Shown here in pieces: positions 1-8,297 of a DNA stretch of 44,664 bases; the stretch's first letter is position 1, and each line of letters begins with the position of its first letter. The position numbers and the translations under genes were made by a program. The notes beneath the pieces are model-generated. The model saw only the letters and a program-made list of their open reading frames with translations. It was not told the DNA's origin and made no database searches. This DNA comes from Clostridia bacterium (GTDB lineage Bacteria > Bacillota > Clostridia > Oscillospirales > CAG-272), in contig JAFTNU010000067.1 of the NCBI GenBank assembly GCA_017451735.1, positions 1 to 44,664 on the forward strand. Reading direction: 5' to 3'.

Positions 1-924
1 GTGGACTTCTTCGGCGGTGAGCCCTTGATGAACTTTCAGGTAGTCAAGGATCTGGTGGCTTATGCCCGCAGCATCGAGAAGGAAAAGGGAAAGAACTTTC
101 GCTTTACACTGACCACCAACGGCATGCTCATCGACGACGATATGATCGAATTTGCCAACAGAGAGTGCCACAACGTGGTGCTCAGCCTTGACGGGCGCAA
201 GGAGATCCACGACCGCTTCCGCGTGGACTATGCGGGGCAGGGGAGCTTTGACCGCATTGTGCCCAAGTTCCAGAAATTAGTGGCGGAACGGGGCGGAAAG
301 GGCTACTACATGCGGGGGACCTTTACCCACGCCAATCCCGACTTTTTGGAGGACATCAAGGTCATGCTGGATCTGGGCTTTACCGAGCTTTCGATGGAGC
401 CTGTGGTCTGCGCCGCGGGGGACCCCTCGGAGCTGACCGAGGCGGATATGGAGATCGTGAAGGATCAGTATGAGAAGCTGGCCGAGCTGATGCTCCGTCG
501 AGACGCGGAGGGCAGACCCTTTACCTTCTATCATTACATGATCGATCTGACCGGGGGCCCCTGTATTTACAAGCGCATCTCGGGCTGTGGATCGGGCACC
601 GAATATATGGCCGTGACGCCTTGGGGGGATCTGTACCCCTGCCACCAATTTGTGGGCGAGGAAAAATTCAAGCTGGGTGACATCTGGCAAGGGGTGACCA
701 ATACCGACACCCGTGCCGAATTTGCCGCCTGCAATGTCTATGCCCGCCCCGAATGTCGGGATTGCTGGGCACGGCTTTATTGCTCGGGTGGCTGTGCCGC
801 CAACGCTTACCATGCCACGGGCGCGGTAACGGGCGTGTACGAAAAGGGCTGTGAGCTCTTCCGCAAGCGTATGGAGTGCGCCATTATGGTGGCGGTGGCC
901 CGTGCCCTGAAGGGGAAGAAATAA
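1..924 (+). CDS. scfB: SCIFF-type radical SAM peptide maturase, 3' part
   Basis: C-terminal 307 residues of a radical SAM/SPASM enzyme of the family that forms thioether crosslinks in the Cys-rich SCIFF peptide of Clostridia. The reading frame is open from base 1 and starts at the internal radical SAM strand (GGEP at residues 5-8 as counted here), so the N-terminal Cx3Cx2C cluster loop lies outside the window. The Cys-rich C-terminal half (Cys 188, 196, 214, 244, 252, 255, 261, 265, 284) fits the SPASM/twitch domain binding auxiliary Fe-S clusters, with CxxCxxxxxC and CxxxC spacings. The precursor peptide gene is expected just upstream and is not visible. The stop overlaps the start of the next gene (TAATG). 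Family assignment is by sequence recognition; another six-Cys SPASM maturase is the alternative. Confidence 0.85.
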   Translation: MDFFGGEPLMNFQVVKDLVAYARSIEKEKGKNFRFTLTTNGMLIDDDMIEFANRECHNVVLSLDGRKEIHDRFRVDYAGQGSFDRIVPKFQKLVAERGGKGYYMRGTFTHANPDFLEDIKVMLDLGFTELSMEPVVCAAGDPSELTEADMEIVKDQYEKLAELMLRRDAEGRPFTFYHYMIDLTGGPCIYKRISGCGSGTEYMAVTPWGDLYPCHQFVGEEKFKLGDIWQGVTNTDTRAEFAACNVYARPECRDCWARLYCSGGCAANAYHATGAVTGVYEKGCELFRKRMECAIMVAVARALKGKK

Positions 925-2258
925 TGGAGACGCCGATCTGCGATTTTGTCAGACGGTATGCCGAAGATCGTAACCTGCGGCTCCATATGCCGGGGCACAA
1001 GGGGGTGTCGCTTCTTGGCTTTGAGTCCTATGATATCACCGAGATCCAAGGGGCGGACAGCCTTTATGAGGCAGACGGCATCATCAAAGAAAGCGAGGAA
1101 AACGCCTCCGCGCTTTTCGGTGCCCATACCTTTTATTCAACCGAGGGGTCCTCGCTTTGTATTCGCGCCATGCTGTACCTTGTGGCGCAAAAAGCCCGGG
1201 AACGGGGCGAGAAACCGCTGATACTGGCGGGCAGAAACGTCCATAAGAGCTTTCTTTCTGCGGTGGGGCTTCTTGACCTTGCGGTGGAGTGGCTTTACGG
1301 TGCGGGCTCTTACCTTTCCTGCTCCATCACGCCCACCGACCTGGACAGGGCGTTGACGGGAGTGGCGCAAAAGCCCGTTGCCGTCTATCTGACAAGTCCC
1401 GATTATCTGGGGAATACGGTGGATGTGGCCGCTCTTGCGGCGATTTGTCACGCCCGTGACGTGTTGCTTTTAGTGGATAACGCCCACGGCGCCTATTTGA
1501 AGTTTCTGCCCGTATCGCGACATCCCATCGACCTGGGTGCCGATCTGTGCTGTGATTCGGCGCATAAGACTCTGCCCGCGCTCACGGGCGGTGCCTATCT
1601 GCATATTTCTCATCGCGTTTCGGGGGATTTTGCTCAACGGGCCAAGGATGCCCTGGCACTTTTCGGCTCCACCAGCCCCTCGTATCTGATCCTGCAATCT
1701 TTGGACGCGGTCAACGCCTATCTGGCAGACGGCTACGCCGGGCGCCTTGCCGAGTTTGTGCGGCAGGTGCAGAGCTGTAAGCAGCGGCTCGCGGCGGCGG
1801 GCTATGCCCTTTGCGGCGACGAGCCGTTGAAGCTGACCATCCGCACCAAGCCTTACGGCTATCGGGGCGGGGAGCTGGCCGATCTGTTGTTGAAAAACGG
1901 TATCGTGTGCGAATTTTATGACCCTGATCATGTGGTTTTTATGCTGACTCCGCAAGTGGGGAGTGATGGGTTATGTCGGTTGACAGAGACACTTTGTGAC
2001 CTGCCCGGGCGCGCTCCCGTGACCGAGGAGCCGCCGCGGTTGGCGCGACCCAAACAAGTTCTGTCGGCAAGAGAGGCGATTTTGGCGCCGAGCGAGAGGC
2101 TCCCCGCGGAAAAATGTCTTGACAGAATTCTGGCCGTGGCCACCGTGGGGTGTCCCCCTGCGGTACCCATTGTCTGTTGCGGTGAGCGCATTGACGAGAG
2201 CGCTATCCGTGCCTTCCGTTATTACGGTGTTACCGCCTGTGCGGTGGTGAAGCCATAA
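924..2258 (+). CDS. PLP-dependent Arg/Lys/Orn decarboxylase
   Basis: 444-residue fold-type I PLP decarboxylase of the Orn/Lys/Arg class, as in short Firmicutes arginine decarboxylases (SpeA/YaaO type). The N-terminal HMPGHKG is at residues 21-27, the Asp-containing DNAHGA segment at 185-190, and the PLP-lysine motif SAHKTLPALTGG has Lys215. It would make a polyamine precursor by removing CO2 from a basic amino acid; which one cannot be read from sequence. The ATG at 924 shares one base with the upstream stop, so translation is coupled to the maturase gene. A strong hairpin follows the stop directly. The C-terminal domain is shorter than in inducible acid-resistance decarboxylases. Confidence 0.85.
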   Translation: METPICDFVRRYAEDRNLRLHMPGHKGVSLLGFESYDITEIQGADSLYEADGIIKESEENASALFGAHTFYSTEGSSLCIRAMLYLVAQKARERGEKPLILAGRNVHKSFLSAVGLLDLAVEWLYGAGSYLSCSITPTDLDRALTGVAQKPVAVYLTSPDYLGNTVDVAALAAICHARDVLLLVDNAHGAYLKFLPVSRHPIDLGADLCCDSAHKTLPALTGGAYLHISHRVSGDFAQRAKDALALFGSTSPSYLILQSLDAVNAYLADGYAGRLAEFVRQVQSCKQRLAAAGYALCGDEPLKLTIRTKPYGYRGGELADLLLKNGIVCEFYDPDHVVFMLTPQVGSDGLCRLTETLCDLPGRAPVTEEPPRLARPKQVLSAREAILAPSERLPAEKCLDRILAVATVGCPPAVPIVCCGERIDESAIRAFRYYGVTACAVVKP

Positions 2259-2305
2259 AGCAAGCGGCGGCCGTACCGATGGTACTGCCGCCGCTTGCTT
2301 TATGG
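2253..2305. terminator. Bidirectional hairpin between convergent genes
   Basis: Near-perfect inverted repeat of about 24 bp arms around a GAT loop, lying between the decarboxylase stop and the stop of the convergent GH120 gene. Its outer bases overlap the decarboxylase stop codon. The T-run is weak, with TTTAT within the arm. Confidence 0.7.
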
Positions 2306-2306
2306 A

Positions 2307-4268
2307 TCATACCTTCCAGAGTACAAGGCATTGCGTTCCCGGTTGCAATGCGGCAAAGGGACCGGGGATCACCGCGCTCGTGCGGGTGTTGCCGAAATAG
2401 TCCTTTGTAAAGTCGATGGGGGTCCCGTCGGGATTTTCATAGGGCTCCTCGGTGATGCGGGGCGCACCGAGACGCGCGGTGGTTACGGGCACGCAGTCGG
2501 CATTGACCACATCCTCGGGAACGGTCAGCTCCAGCATCCATGCTCCGTCCTTTTCGGTCACGGATGCGCGCATTTCCGATACCGTTATCGGGGATTTTTC
2601 TGCGCGGAAGGGGGAGGCATACCCTGTATAGGCATTGCCGTCGATATACACGGGCTGAGGCGTTTTGACGTAGATGGAAGATCTGTACTTATCGCCCTTG
2701 ATGGCGTCGAAAACCTTCGCGTACTCCTCGGGAGTGTCGTACTCGTCGTACATTCGGCACATATTCTTCAAATGTCGGCTGTATGCGGGCTCCTCGGGAG
2801 TGTCGGCAAGATGACCGAGTATCAGGTTGTTTATCACGCGGTCATCGCCGCCGTAGACGGGGGCATACCCCAGCACCGCCGTGCTGTGGGGAAGGTGGTA
2901 GGGGGTGGCGCGATCCAAAACCTTGTGGGGCTTGGTCAAGCCTGCGATCAGATTATGAACAAAGGCTGTGCCCTGAGCGTTATTGTCGATGGAATAATCC
3001 GAAAGGAACAGGTTGTGGTCCACCGTGCAGGGGCCGTGGGTCACCTCGATCATAAAATCGCGGTCGTTATGGTGATAGAGGTTGCGGGTCACGCGGGTGC
3101 CCTGTGCCTGCCAATCCAGCCAGGTGCCCAGAGTGCAATGATGGAAATGATTATTTTCGATCACCACGTCCACGGCTGCGTGGAGCTTGATGCCCGCCAT
3201 TTCATGTCCCCAGAACTCATGCTTGACGCCAATATTGTAAATGTGGTTGTGCTCGATACGGCTGAATGCGCATCCCATGTGACCGACCACCGCGTTTTGG
3301 CCGCAATCGTGGATCGTATTGTTTCGGATGAGGTGAGAGCCGACCCTTTCCTTGCTCCAACCGCAAAGCTGGAGTGCCAGAAAAACCGCCTCGGCTTGGT
3401 AGCGATGACCGCTTTTGCGGTGAAAGCGGGAGGAAAGCTCGTGCCCGCTTGCCGCCTCCTTGCCAATGCTGATAGCACTTGTCTTGGCGTCATGCAGATG
3501 GCAGTCCTCGATGATCCAGCCCTTTGCCCAGTTGGGGCCGACCATGCCGATCTGCTCGGCTGTGGGGGGATTCCAGGGGGTGGCGGCATGCGCCATTTCA
3601 AAGCCGCGCACCGTCATATAGCTGATGCCGGGTGCTTTGGGGCGGAAGCAGGACTGCCGCACGTTGATCTCAATCAACTCGGCATTGGGGTTTCTTTCTT
3701 GAAAATTACAATATAAGACGGTGTTATTTTCCTCCACACAGGCAAACCATTGATAGACCGATTGCTCCGGGTGCAGGAGCCGCTCGTCCCGCAGACGCCA
3801 GCTGTTCTGACAGCAGACCTCGCGGCGCTTGGCCAGGTACAATGCCTCCATAGAGGGCGCTTCGTACAGTGAGATGCCGTTCAGATAGACATCTCCTGCG
3901 TGAACGTCATAGCCCTTGGGCTCCTGGAGCCAGTCACCCGTGATGCTTTCGGCATAAGGATTCCACTCTCCGAACATGGTATTGGGCAGCACTTTTTTCC
4001 ACACCGTGCTATCGATCCGCTCCCAATCGGTGACGATCTCCGAGCCCTTGATGACAACATGCTCGCCGGGGGCTGCCTCATAGGTAATGCGGGTCTGTTC
4101 ATTAAAGCCACCGCACTTGGGGTCGACCCACTCGCGATAGGTGCCCTCATGCACCTGCACCGTGTCTCCGGGGGCGGCAATTGCAGCCGCGTGGTTGATG
4201 GTTTTAAAGGGGGCTTCTTTTGTGCCGGCGGCAAGGTCGTTGCCGTTTACAGATACGTGATAAATCAT
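2307..4268 (-). CDS. GH120 beta-xylosidase (copy A)
   Basis: 653-residue right-handed parallel beta-helix protein matching glycoside hydrolase family 120 from the first residues (MIYHVS) to the C-terminus. GH120 enzymes release xylose from xylo-oligosaccharides. From memory of the Thermoanaerobacterium XylC structure, the nucleophile Asp and acid/base Glu correspond to Asp385 (WLDWQAQGTR) and Glu408 (IEVTHGP), 23 residues apart as in XylC. No signal peptide is seen, so it is presumably intracellular, acting on imported oligosaccharides. The start is chosen at 4268 because AAAAAAGGAG precedes it by 5 nt; an in-frame ATG 21 nt upstream has no Shine-Dalgarno. It lies 43 nt downstream of its paralogue on the same strand, with a cre-like site in the gap. 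Confidence 0.87.
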   Translation of the reverse strand: MIYHVSVNGNDLAAGTKEAPFKTINHAAAIAAPGDTVQVHEGTYREWVDPKCGGFNEQTRITYEAAPGEHVVIKGSEIVTDWERIDSTVWKKVLPNTMFGEWNPYAESITGDWLQEPKGYDVHAGDVYLNGISLYEAPSMEALYLAKRREVCCQNSWRLRDERLLHPEQSVYQWFACVEENNTVLYCNFQERNPNAELIEINVRQSCFRPKAPGISYMTVRGFEMAHAATPWNPPTAEQIGMVGPNWAKGWIIEDCHLHDAKTSAISIGKEAASGHELSSRFHRKSGHRYQAEAVFLALQLCGWSKERVGSHLIRNNTIHDCGQNAVVGHMGCAFSRIEHNHIYNIGVKHEFWGHEMAGIKLHAAVDVVIENNHFHHCTLGTWLDWQAQGTRVTRNLYHHNDRDFMIEVTHGPCTVDHNLFLSDYSIDNNAQGTAFVHNLIAGLTKPHKVLDRATPYHLPHSTAVLGYAPVYGGDDRVINNLILGHLADTPEEPAYSRHLKNMCRMYDEYDTPEEYAKVFDAIKGDKYRSSIYVKTPQPVYIDGNAYTGYASPFRAEKSPITVSEMRASVTEKDGAWMLELTVPEDVVNADCVPVTTARLGAPRITEEPYENPDGTPIDFTKDYFGNTRTSAVIPGPFAALQPGTQCLVLWKV

Positions 4269-4284
4269 AATTTCTCCTTTTTTA

Positions 4285-4298
4285 TGCAAACGTTATGG
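4285..4298. promoter_or_regulatory. cre-like site (possible CcpA operator)
   Basis: TGCAAACGTTATGG fits the catabolite-responsive consensus TGNAANCGNTNNCA except for the last two bases. It sits 17 nt upstream of the ATG of GH120 copy A, between the two xylosidase genes. A CcpA-type role fits sugar genes but rests only on this match. Confidence 0.35.
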
Positions 4299-4311
4299 CT
4301 TTTTTGTAACA

Positions 4312-6255
4312 TCAATGCCAAACGACAAAGCAATTTTCGCCTGCTCTCAGTGTGGCGAAGGGACCGGGGATGACGGCTCCCTCTCGGCAGTTGCCGAAAA
4401 AGTCAAGCATAAAATCAATGGGCGTGCCATCGGGGTTTTCATAGCGCTCCTCAGTGATGCGGGGAGTGCCGAGACGCTGTGTAGTAACGGGCACGCATCG
4501 CTTGTCCGCCACCACCTGCGGTACCGTCATTGTCAGAATCCATTTGCCGTCCCGCTCATCAAGAGAAACGGACATTTCCGGCACCGTTAAGGGGTCCTTT
4601 TCCGCACGGAAGGATTGGGCATATCCCGTGTACACGTTCTCTGCGATCCATACAGGTTGAGGGATCTCGGTGTAGGACTTCAGAGAACGATAGCCCTTTT
4701 GCTCAAGCAGCTTCTCGTATTCCTCAGGCGTGCTGAATGGATCGTAATATTGCGAAAAATTGGCGTAGTGCTTGGCGGTAGCCTCGGTCTTGCCAAAGAA
4801 CAGATTGTTGTAAAGGCGATCGTCCCCGCCATAAACCGCCATGTAACCCATGACCGCCGTGCTGTGAGGCAGATGATAGGGTGTGGCGCGTTCAAATACC
4901 GGATGCGGGAATGCAGCACCGCGCATCACGTTGTGTACAAAAGCTGTGCCTTGGGCGTGATTGACAATGGCGTAGTCAGAAAGCAAAAGATTGTTGTCTA
5001 TGGTGCAGGGACCATGAGTCACCTCCACCATAACGTCAGCTCTGTCGTTTTTGTAATACAGATTGCGCGTCACACGGGTTCCCTGCGCTTGCCAATCCAG
5101 CCAGGTGCCACAGTTGGTATCGTGAATATTGTTCCCCACGATCACCACGTCAATGGCAGCATGGAGCTTGATGCCTGCCATCTCATGCCCCCAGAATTCA
5201 CGCTTTCTGCCAATGTTGTAGATGTGATTGTGTTCAATGCGACTGAACACACCACCAAGATTCCCCACAATACCACATTGCCCGCAATCATGGATCACAT
5301 TGTTACGAATCATGTGCGAGCCGATGTTATCCTTGCTCCATCCTGCACCGTTCAACGCGGCAAAAATTGCCTCTGCCTGATAGCGATGCCCCGACTTGCG
5401 CCCGAATCGGTATGAGAAATTCTGACCGGTAGAGCCTTCCTTGCCGATGCTGATCGCACAGCATTTGGCATCGTGCAAATGGCAATCCTCAATGATCCAT
5501 CCCTTTGCCCAGTGCGGTCCTACCATACCGATCTGCTCAGCGGTGGGCGGTGCCCACTGACAGGCAGCGTGTGCCATCTCAAAGCCGCGGACCGTGATAT
5601 AGTTGAGCCCGGTCCGTCGGGGGAAGAAGCAGCAGGGACGCACATTGATCTCCACCGTCTCCGTGTTGGGATCCTTATCCTGAAAATTACCAAAAATGAC
5701 AGTGGTGCCGTCATCCACCTGCGCATACCAACGGTACACGGTCTGCTCCGGATGCAAAATATCTTTCGGGAGAGCCGAGGAATAGCCGGAATAGCCCTCG
5801 GCGCGCATCTCTGCCTTGTAAAGATCCTCCATAGAGCTCGCCTCAAACATCGAAGCACCGTTGATGTATATGTCACCCGTATGTACGTCGTATCCGTCAT
5901 CGTGGGGCTTACGGATCCAATCCCCTGCAAGCACATCTGCATAGGGGTTGTAATCACCGAAAAAGCTGTTTGGTAGCACAGCTCTCCAAACGCCGCCCTC
6001 CACGCGCTCCCAGTCGGTCACCACCTCCGAGCCCTTGATCACCACGTGTTCGCCGGGGGCTGCCTCATAGGTCATGCGGGTTTGTTCATTAAGCCCACCG
6101 CACTTGGGGTCGACCCATTCGCGATAGGTGCCCTCATGCACCTGCACCGTATCTCCGGGGGCGGCGATTGCCGCCGCGCAATTGATGGTGCGAAAGGGCG
6201 CTTCCTTGGTGCCTGCATTACTGTCGCTTCCGTGAAGTGAAACGTGATAGATCAT
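4312..6255 (-). CDS. GH120 beta-xylosidase (copy B)
   Basis: 647-residue paralogue of the downstream gene; the N-terminal 85 residues are almost identical between the two copies and the rest is clearly homologous throughout. Candidate catalytic residues are Asp387 (WLDWQAQGTR) and Glu411 (VEVTHGP), here 24 apart because of a one-residue insertion. There is no signal peptide. The start at 6255 has AAAGGAG 7 nt upstream; the open frame upstream of it lacks family similarity. An extended -10-like TGATAGAAT lies about 35-43 nt upstream on the minus strand, with a poor -35. First gene of a probable two-gene operon. The duplication may widen substrate range, for example decorated xylo-oligosaccharides; that is inference. 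Confidence 0.86.
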   Translation of the reverse strand: MIYHVSLHGSDSNAGTKEAPFRTINCAAAIAAPGDTVQVHEGTYREWVDPKCGGLNEQTRMTYEAAPGEHVVIKGSEVVTDWERVEGGVWRAVLPNSFFGDYNPYADVLAGDWIRKPHDDGYDVHTGDIYINGASMFEASSMEDLYKAEMRAEGYSGYSSALPKDILHPEQTVYRWYAQVDDGTTVIFGNFQDKDPNTETVEINVRPCCFFPRRTGLNYITVRGFEMAHAACQWAPPTAEQIGMVGPHWAKGWIIEDCHLHDAKCCAISIGKEGSTGQNFSYRFGRKSGHRYQAEAIFAALNGAGWSKDNIGSHMIRNNVIHDCGQCGIVGNLGGVFSRIEHNHIYNIGRKREFWGHEMAGIKLHAAIDVVIVGNNIHDTNCGTWLDWQAQGTRVTRNLYYKNDRADVMVEVTHGPCTIDNNLLLSDYAIVNHAQGTAFVHNVMRGAAFPHPVFERATPYHLPHSTAVMGYMAVYGGDDRLYNNLFFGKTEATAKHYANFSQYYDPFSTPEEYEKLLEQKGYRSLKSYTEIPQPVWIAENVYTGYAQSFRAEKDPLTVPEMSVSLDERDGKWILTMTVPQVVADKRCVPVTTQRLGTPRITEERYENPDGTPIDFMLDFFGNCREGAVIPGPFATLRAGENCFVVWH

Positions 6256-6445
6256 GCTTCTATCTCCTTTGATCGATGTTTTCGTTCTTATTCTATCACA
6301 CAGGGACCGGCGCGTCTCGCCATATTTGATCTGTCGGTGGTCATTTTTTGTCCTAAACACTCTCGGATGCCTTCGATTCTTCTCCAAGGAGGGAGCCGAT
6401 TCACGCTTTATGGCACAAAATCGGAGCTTGCCGGGTGTCCGTCCG

Positions 6446-6474
6446 TTGACAGAACCGGGAGGCTGTGCTATAAT
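6446..6474 (+). promoter_or_regulatory. SigA promoter of the HAD gene
   Basis: Perfect -35 TTGACA at 6446-6451, 17-nt spacer, perfect -10 TATAAT at 6469-6474, 28 nt upstream of the ATG. Confidence 0.85.
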
Positions 6475-6502
6475 GATTTCAATACTTTTGACAGGAGATC
6501 AT

Positions 6503-7132
6503 ATGAGCACCTACTTGTTCGATTTTGACGGCACGCTGGTGGATTCCATGCCCACCTACGGCGCCCTGATGCTCCGTATTCTGGACGAGCATCACATTTC
6601 TTACGGAGAGGATATCATCAAGATCATTACCCCCTTGGGCTTTGTGGGGACTGCCGACTATTTCATCGGTATGGGGCTTGACCGTACCCGCGAGGAGCTG
6701 GTCGCTTTAATGACCGCATACGCCGTTGACGCCTACACCTACCGGGTGCCCGCCAAGGCGCACGTGCCCGAGGTGCTGAGGGAGCTGAAAAAGCAGGGAC
6801 ACAGTCTGAACGTCCTGACTGCCAGCCCGCACGATACGCTGGATCCTTGTCTCAAGCGACTGGGTATTTACGATTTGTTTGACCATGTGTGGTCCTGCAA
6901 TGATTTTTCCACCACCAAGGCCGACCCCGCCATCTATCGCATGGCGGCAGAGCGGATGGGCGTTCCCGTGGGAGACGTGATCTTTCTTGACGACAATTAC
7001 AACGCCGACAAGACTGCCAAGTCGGCGGGAATGCAGGTCTACGGGGTCTATGATGACTCTTCAAAGGAGTACGTGGAGGAAATGAAGGCCATCACCGATC
7101 GGTATATTTACGATTTCGCGGAGTTGGTGTGA
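6503..7132 (+). CDS. HAD-superfamily phosphatase, phosphoglycolate-phosphatase-like
   Basis: 209-residue haloacid dehalogenase hydrolase. Motif I is DFDGTLVD at residues 7-14 (Asp7 nucleophile, Asp9 general acid), motif II is LTASP near 105-109, motif III is Lys139, and motif IV is FLDDNYN with Asp163/164. The helical cap between motifs I and II is typical of subfamily I (Gph/PgmB-like). The substrate is a small phosphomonoester but cannot be named. AGGAG lies 5-6 nt before the chosen ATG, downstream of a consensus promoter; the longer open frame upstream contains that promoter and is not coding. Monocistronic by layout. Confidence 0.85.
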   Translation: MSTYLFDFDGTLVDSMPTYGALMLRILDEHHISYGEDIIKIITPLGFVGTADYFIGMGLDRTREELVALMTAYAVDAYTYRVPAKAHVPEVLRELKKQGHSLNVLTASPHDTLDPCLKRLGIYDLFDHVWSCNDFSTTKADPAIYRMAAERMGVPVGDVIFLDDNYNADKTAKSAGMQVYGVYDDSSKEYVEEMKAITDRYIYDFAELV

Positions 7133-7141
7133 TAAAACTTT

Positions 7142-7170
7142 CCAAAAGGGGTTTACAAAATCCCTTTTGG
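7142..7170. promoter_or_regulatory. 9-bp inverted repeat overlapping the cys promoter
   Basis: CCAAAAGGG at 7142-7150 and CCCTTTTGG at 7162-7170 are perfect inverse copies separated by 11 nt. The -35 box lies in the loop. No T-run follows, so an operator is at least as likely as a terminator of the HAD gene. Confidence 0.5.
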
Positions 7171-7180
7171 CGTGTATAAT
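7152..7180 (+). promoter_or_regulatory. SigA promoter of the T-box-cysE-cysS unit
   Basis: -35 TTTACA at 7152-7157, 17-nt spacer, -10 TATAAT at 7175-7180. Transcription would start near 7187, just before T-box stem I. Confidence 0.8.
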
Positions 7181-7199
7181 AATAGTGATAATATCATAA

Positions 7200-7468
7200 A
7201 GTCGACGAACGGGAGAAGACCCTGTAAGACCGTCAAAGAGAGCGCCGCCTTGGCTGAAAGCGGCGTGCGGCAAAGGGGGGATATGCACCCGTGAGACGCG
7301 GCGGGGAAGGTCGCGGCCCGCAAGGTGCCCGGCGAGTATCCGCCGACGTATCCCGCGTTAAGGGAGATCTGTTATTCAGCAGTAGAGAGGGGGAGACCCC
7401 GAAAAGCAGAGTGGAACCGCGGTTTGCCGCCTCTGTGCCGAAAGGTACGGGGGCGTTTTTGTTTTTTG
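7200..7468 (+). ncRNA. T-box riboswitch, Cys (UGC) specifier
   Basis: tRNA-sensing leader of cysE-cysS. The T-box sequence AGAGTGGAACCGCGG is at 7408-7422. The stem I arm AGAGAGCGCC...GGCTGAAAG is at 7237-7260. The lower stem pairs ACGGG (7209-7213) with CCCGT (7288-7292); the internal loop on the 3' side is AUA-UGC-A, with UGC at 7284-7286 as specifier. The terminator CGCCTCTGTGCC-GAAA-GGTACGGGGGCG followed by T-runs is at about 7428-7466. Uncharged tRNA-Cys should stabilise the antiterminator and raise cysteine synthesis and charging. Confidence 0.92.
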
Positions 7469-7481
7469 GGGCGTATTTGAA

Positions 7482-8261
7482 ATGAAAGATTGGGTAGAAG
7501 ATCTGGATAGATTGGCCGAGCTGTTGGCCTTGGCCGGCTATATGGGCAAAAAGGCCTGCCGTCGCTCACGGGAGCTTGTCAAGGAGGTTCGCTATGATAT
7601 TGCGGCCTTTCGCCAGCGGGATCCTGCCGCCAAGAGCGACCTGGAGGTCCTGCTACTGTACTCGGGCCTCCATGCCCGCACGGCACACCGCCTGTCCCAT
7701 GCGCTGTATCAAAACGGCCATACCTTTGCCGCCCGCGCCGTCAGCCAGGGTGCAAAGATGCTGACTGGTATCGAGATCCATCCGGGTGCCACCATCGGTC
7801 GCGGCCTTGTGATCGACCACGGCTCCGGGGTGGTCATTGGTGAGACTGCCGAGATCGGCAACAACTGTACGCTTTATCAAGGGGTGACCCTTGGCGGTAC
7901 GGGCAAGGACGAGGGAAAGCGCCATCCCACCCTGGGGAACAATGTGATGGTGGGGGCGGGCGCCAAAATCTTAGGCCCCATGACCATTGGCGACAATGCC
8001 AAGATCGCCGCAGGTGCGGTGGTGCTTGACGAGATCCCCGCCGACAGTACGGCGGTGGGCATTCCCGCAAAGGTGGTCCGTCTGGCGGGCGAGCGGGTGG
8101 CCAACGATCTGGATCAGATTCATATTCCCGACCCCGTCAACCAGGAGCTGAACGCCCTGCGCGAGGCCTTGACGGCGCTTTCTGCCAAGGTGACAAAGCT
8201 GGAAAAGGCAGGAAAGCCCGCGCCTCGAAAAAAGAGCGCTCCCAAGACCAAAAAGAACTGA
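7482..8261 (+). CDS. cysE: Serine O-acetyltransferase
   Basis: 259-residue CysE, which acetylates L-serine from acetyl-CoA to O-acetylserine, the first committed step to cysteine. It has an N-terminal helical region followed by left-handed beta-helix hexapeptide repeats with the signatures GRGLVIDHGSGVVIGETAEIG and LYQGVTLGGTGK. The C-terminal tail is longer than usual and Lys/Ala/Pro-rich. The start at 7482 is the first in-frame ATG after the T-box terminator; its Shine-Dalgarno is weak (TTGGGG 11 nt upstream). cysS follows 36 nt downstream, so both respond to Cys-tRNA charging. Confidence 0.93.
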   Translation: MKDWVEDLDRLAELLALAGYMGKKACRRSRELVKEVRYDIAAFRQRDPAAKSDLEVLLLYSGLHARTAHRLSHALYQNGHTFAARAVSQGAKMLTGIEIHPGATIGRGLVIDHGSGVVIGETAEIGNNCTLYQGVTLGGTGKDEGKRHPTLGNNVMVGAGAKILGPMTIGDNAKIAAGAVVLDEIPADSTAVGIPAKVVRLAGERVANDLDQIHIPDPVNQELNALREALTALSAKVTKLEKAGKPAPRKKSAPKTKKN

Positions 8262-8297
8262 AAATGCGATACGTATCGCTAAAAAGGAGACAAAGCA

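Noticed and set aside
2295-3716. 473-codon plus-strand frame opposite GH120 copy A
   Set aside because: Shadow of the xylosidase; no ribosome-binding site or family match.
2307-6255. Considered as secreted pectate lyase or adhesin because of the beta-helix
   Set aside because: Full-length agreement with GH120 including both candidate catalytic residues, and no signal peptide.
7291-7485. Small plus-strand frame before cysE
   Set aside because: It lies within the Cys T-box leader and its terminator.
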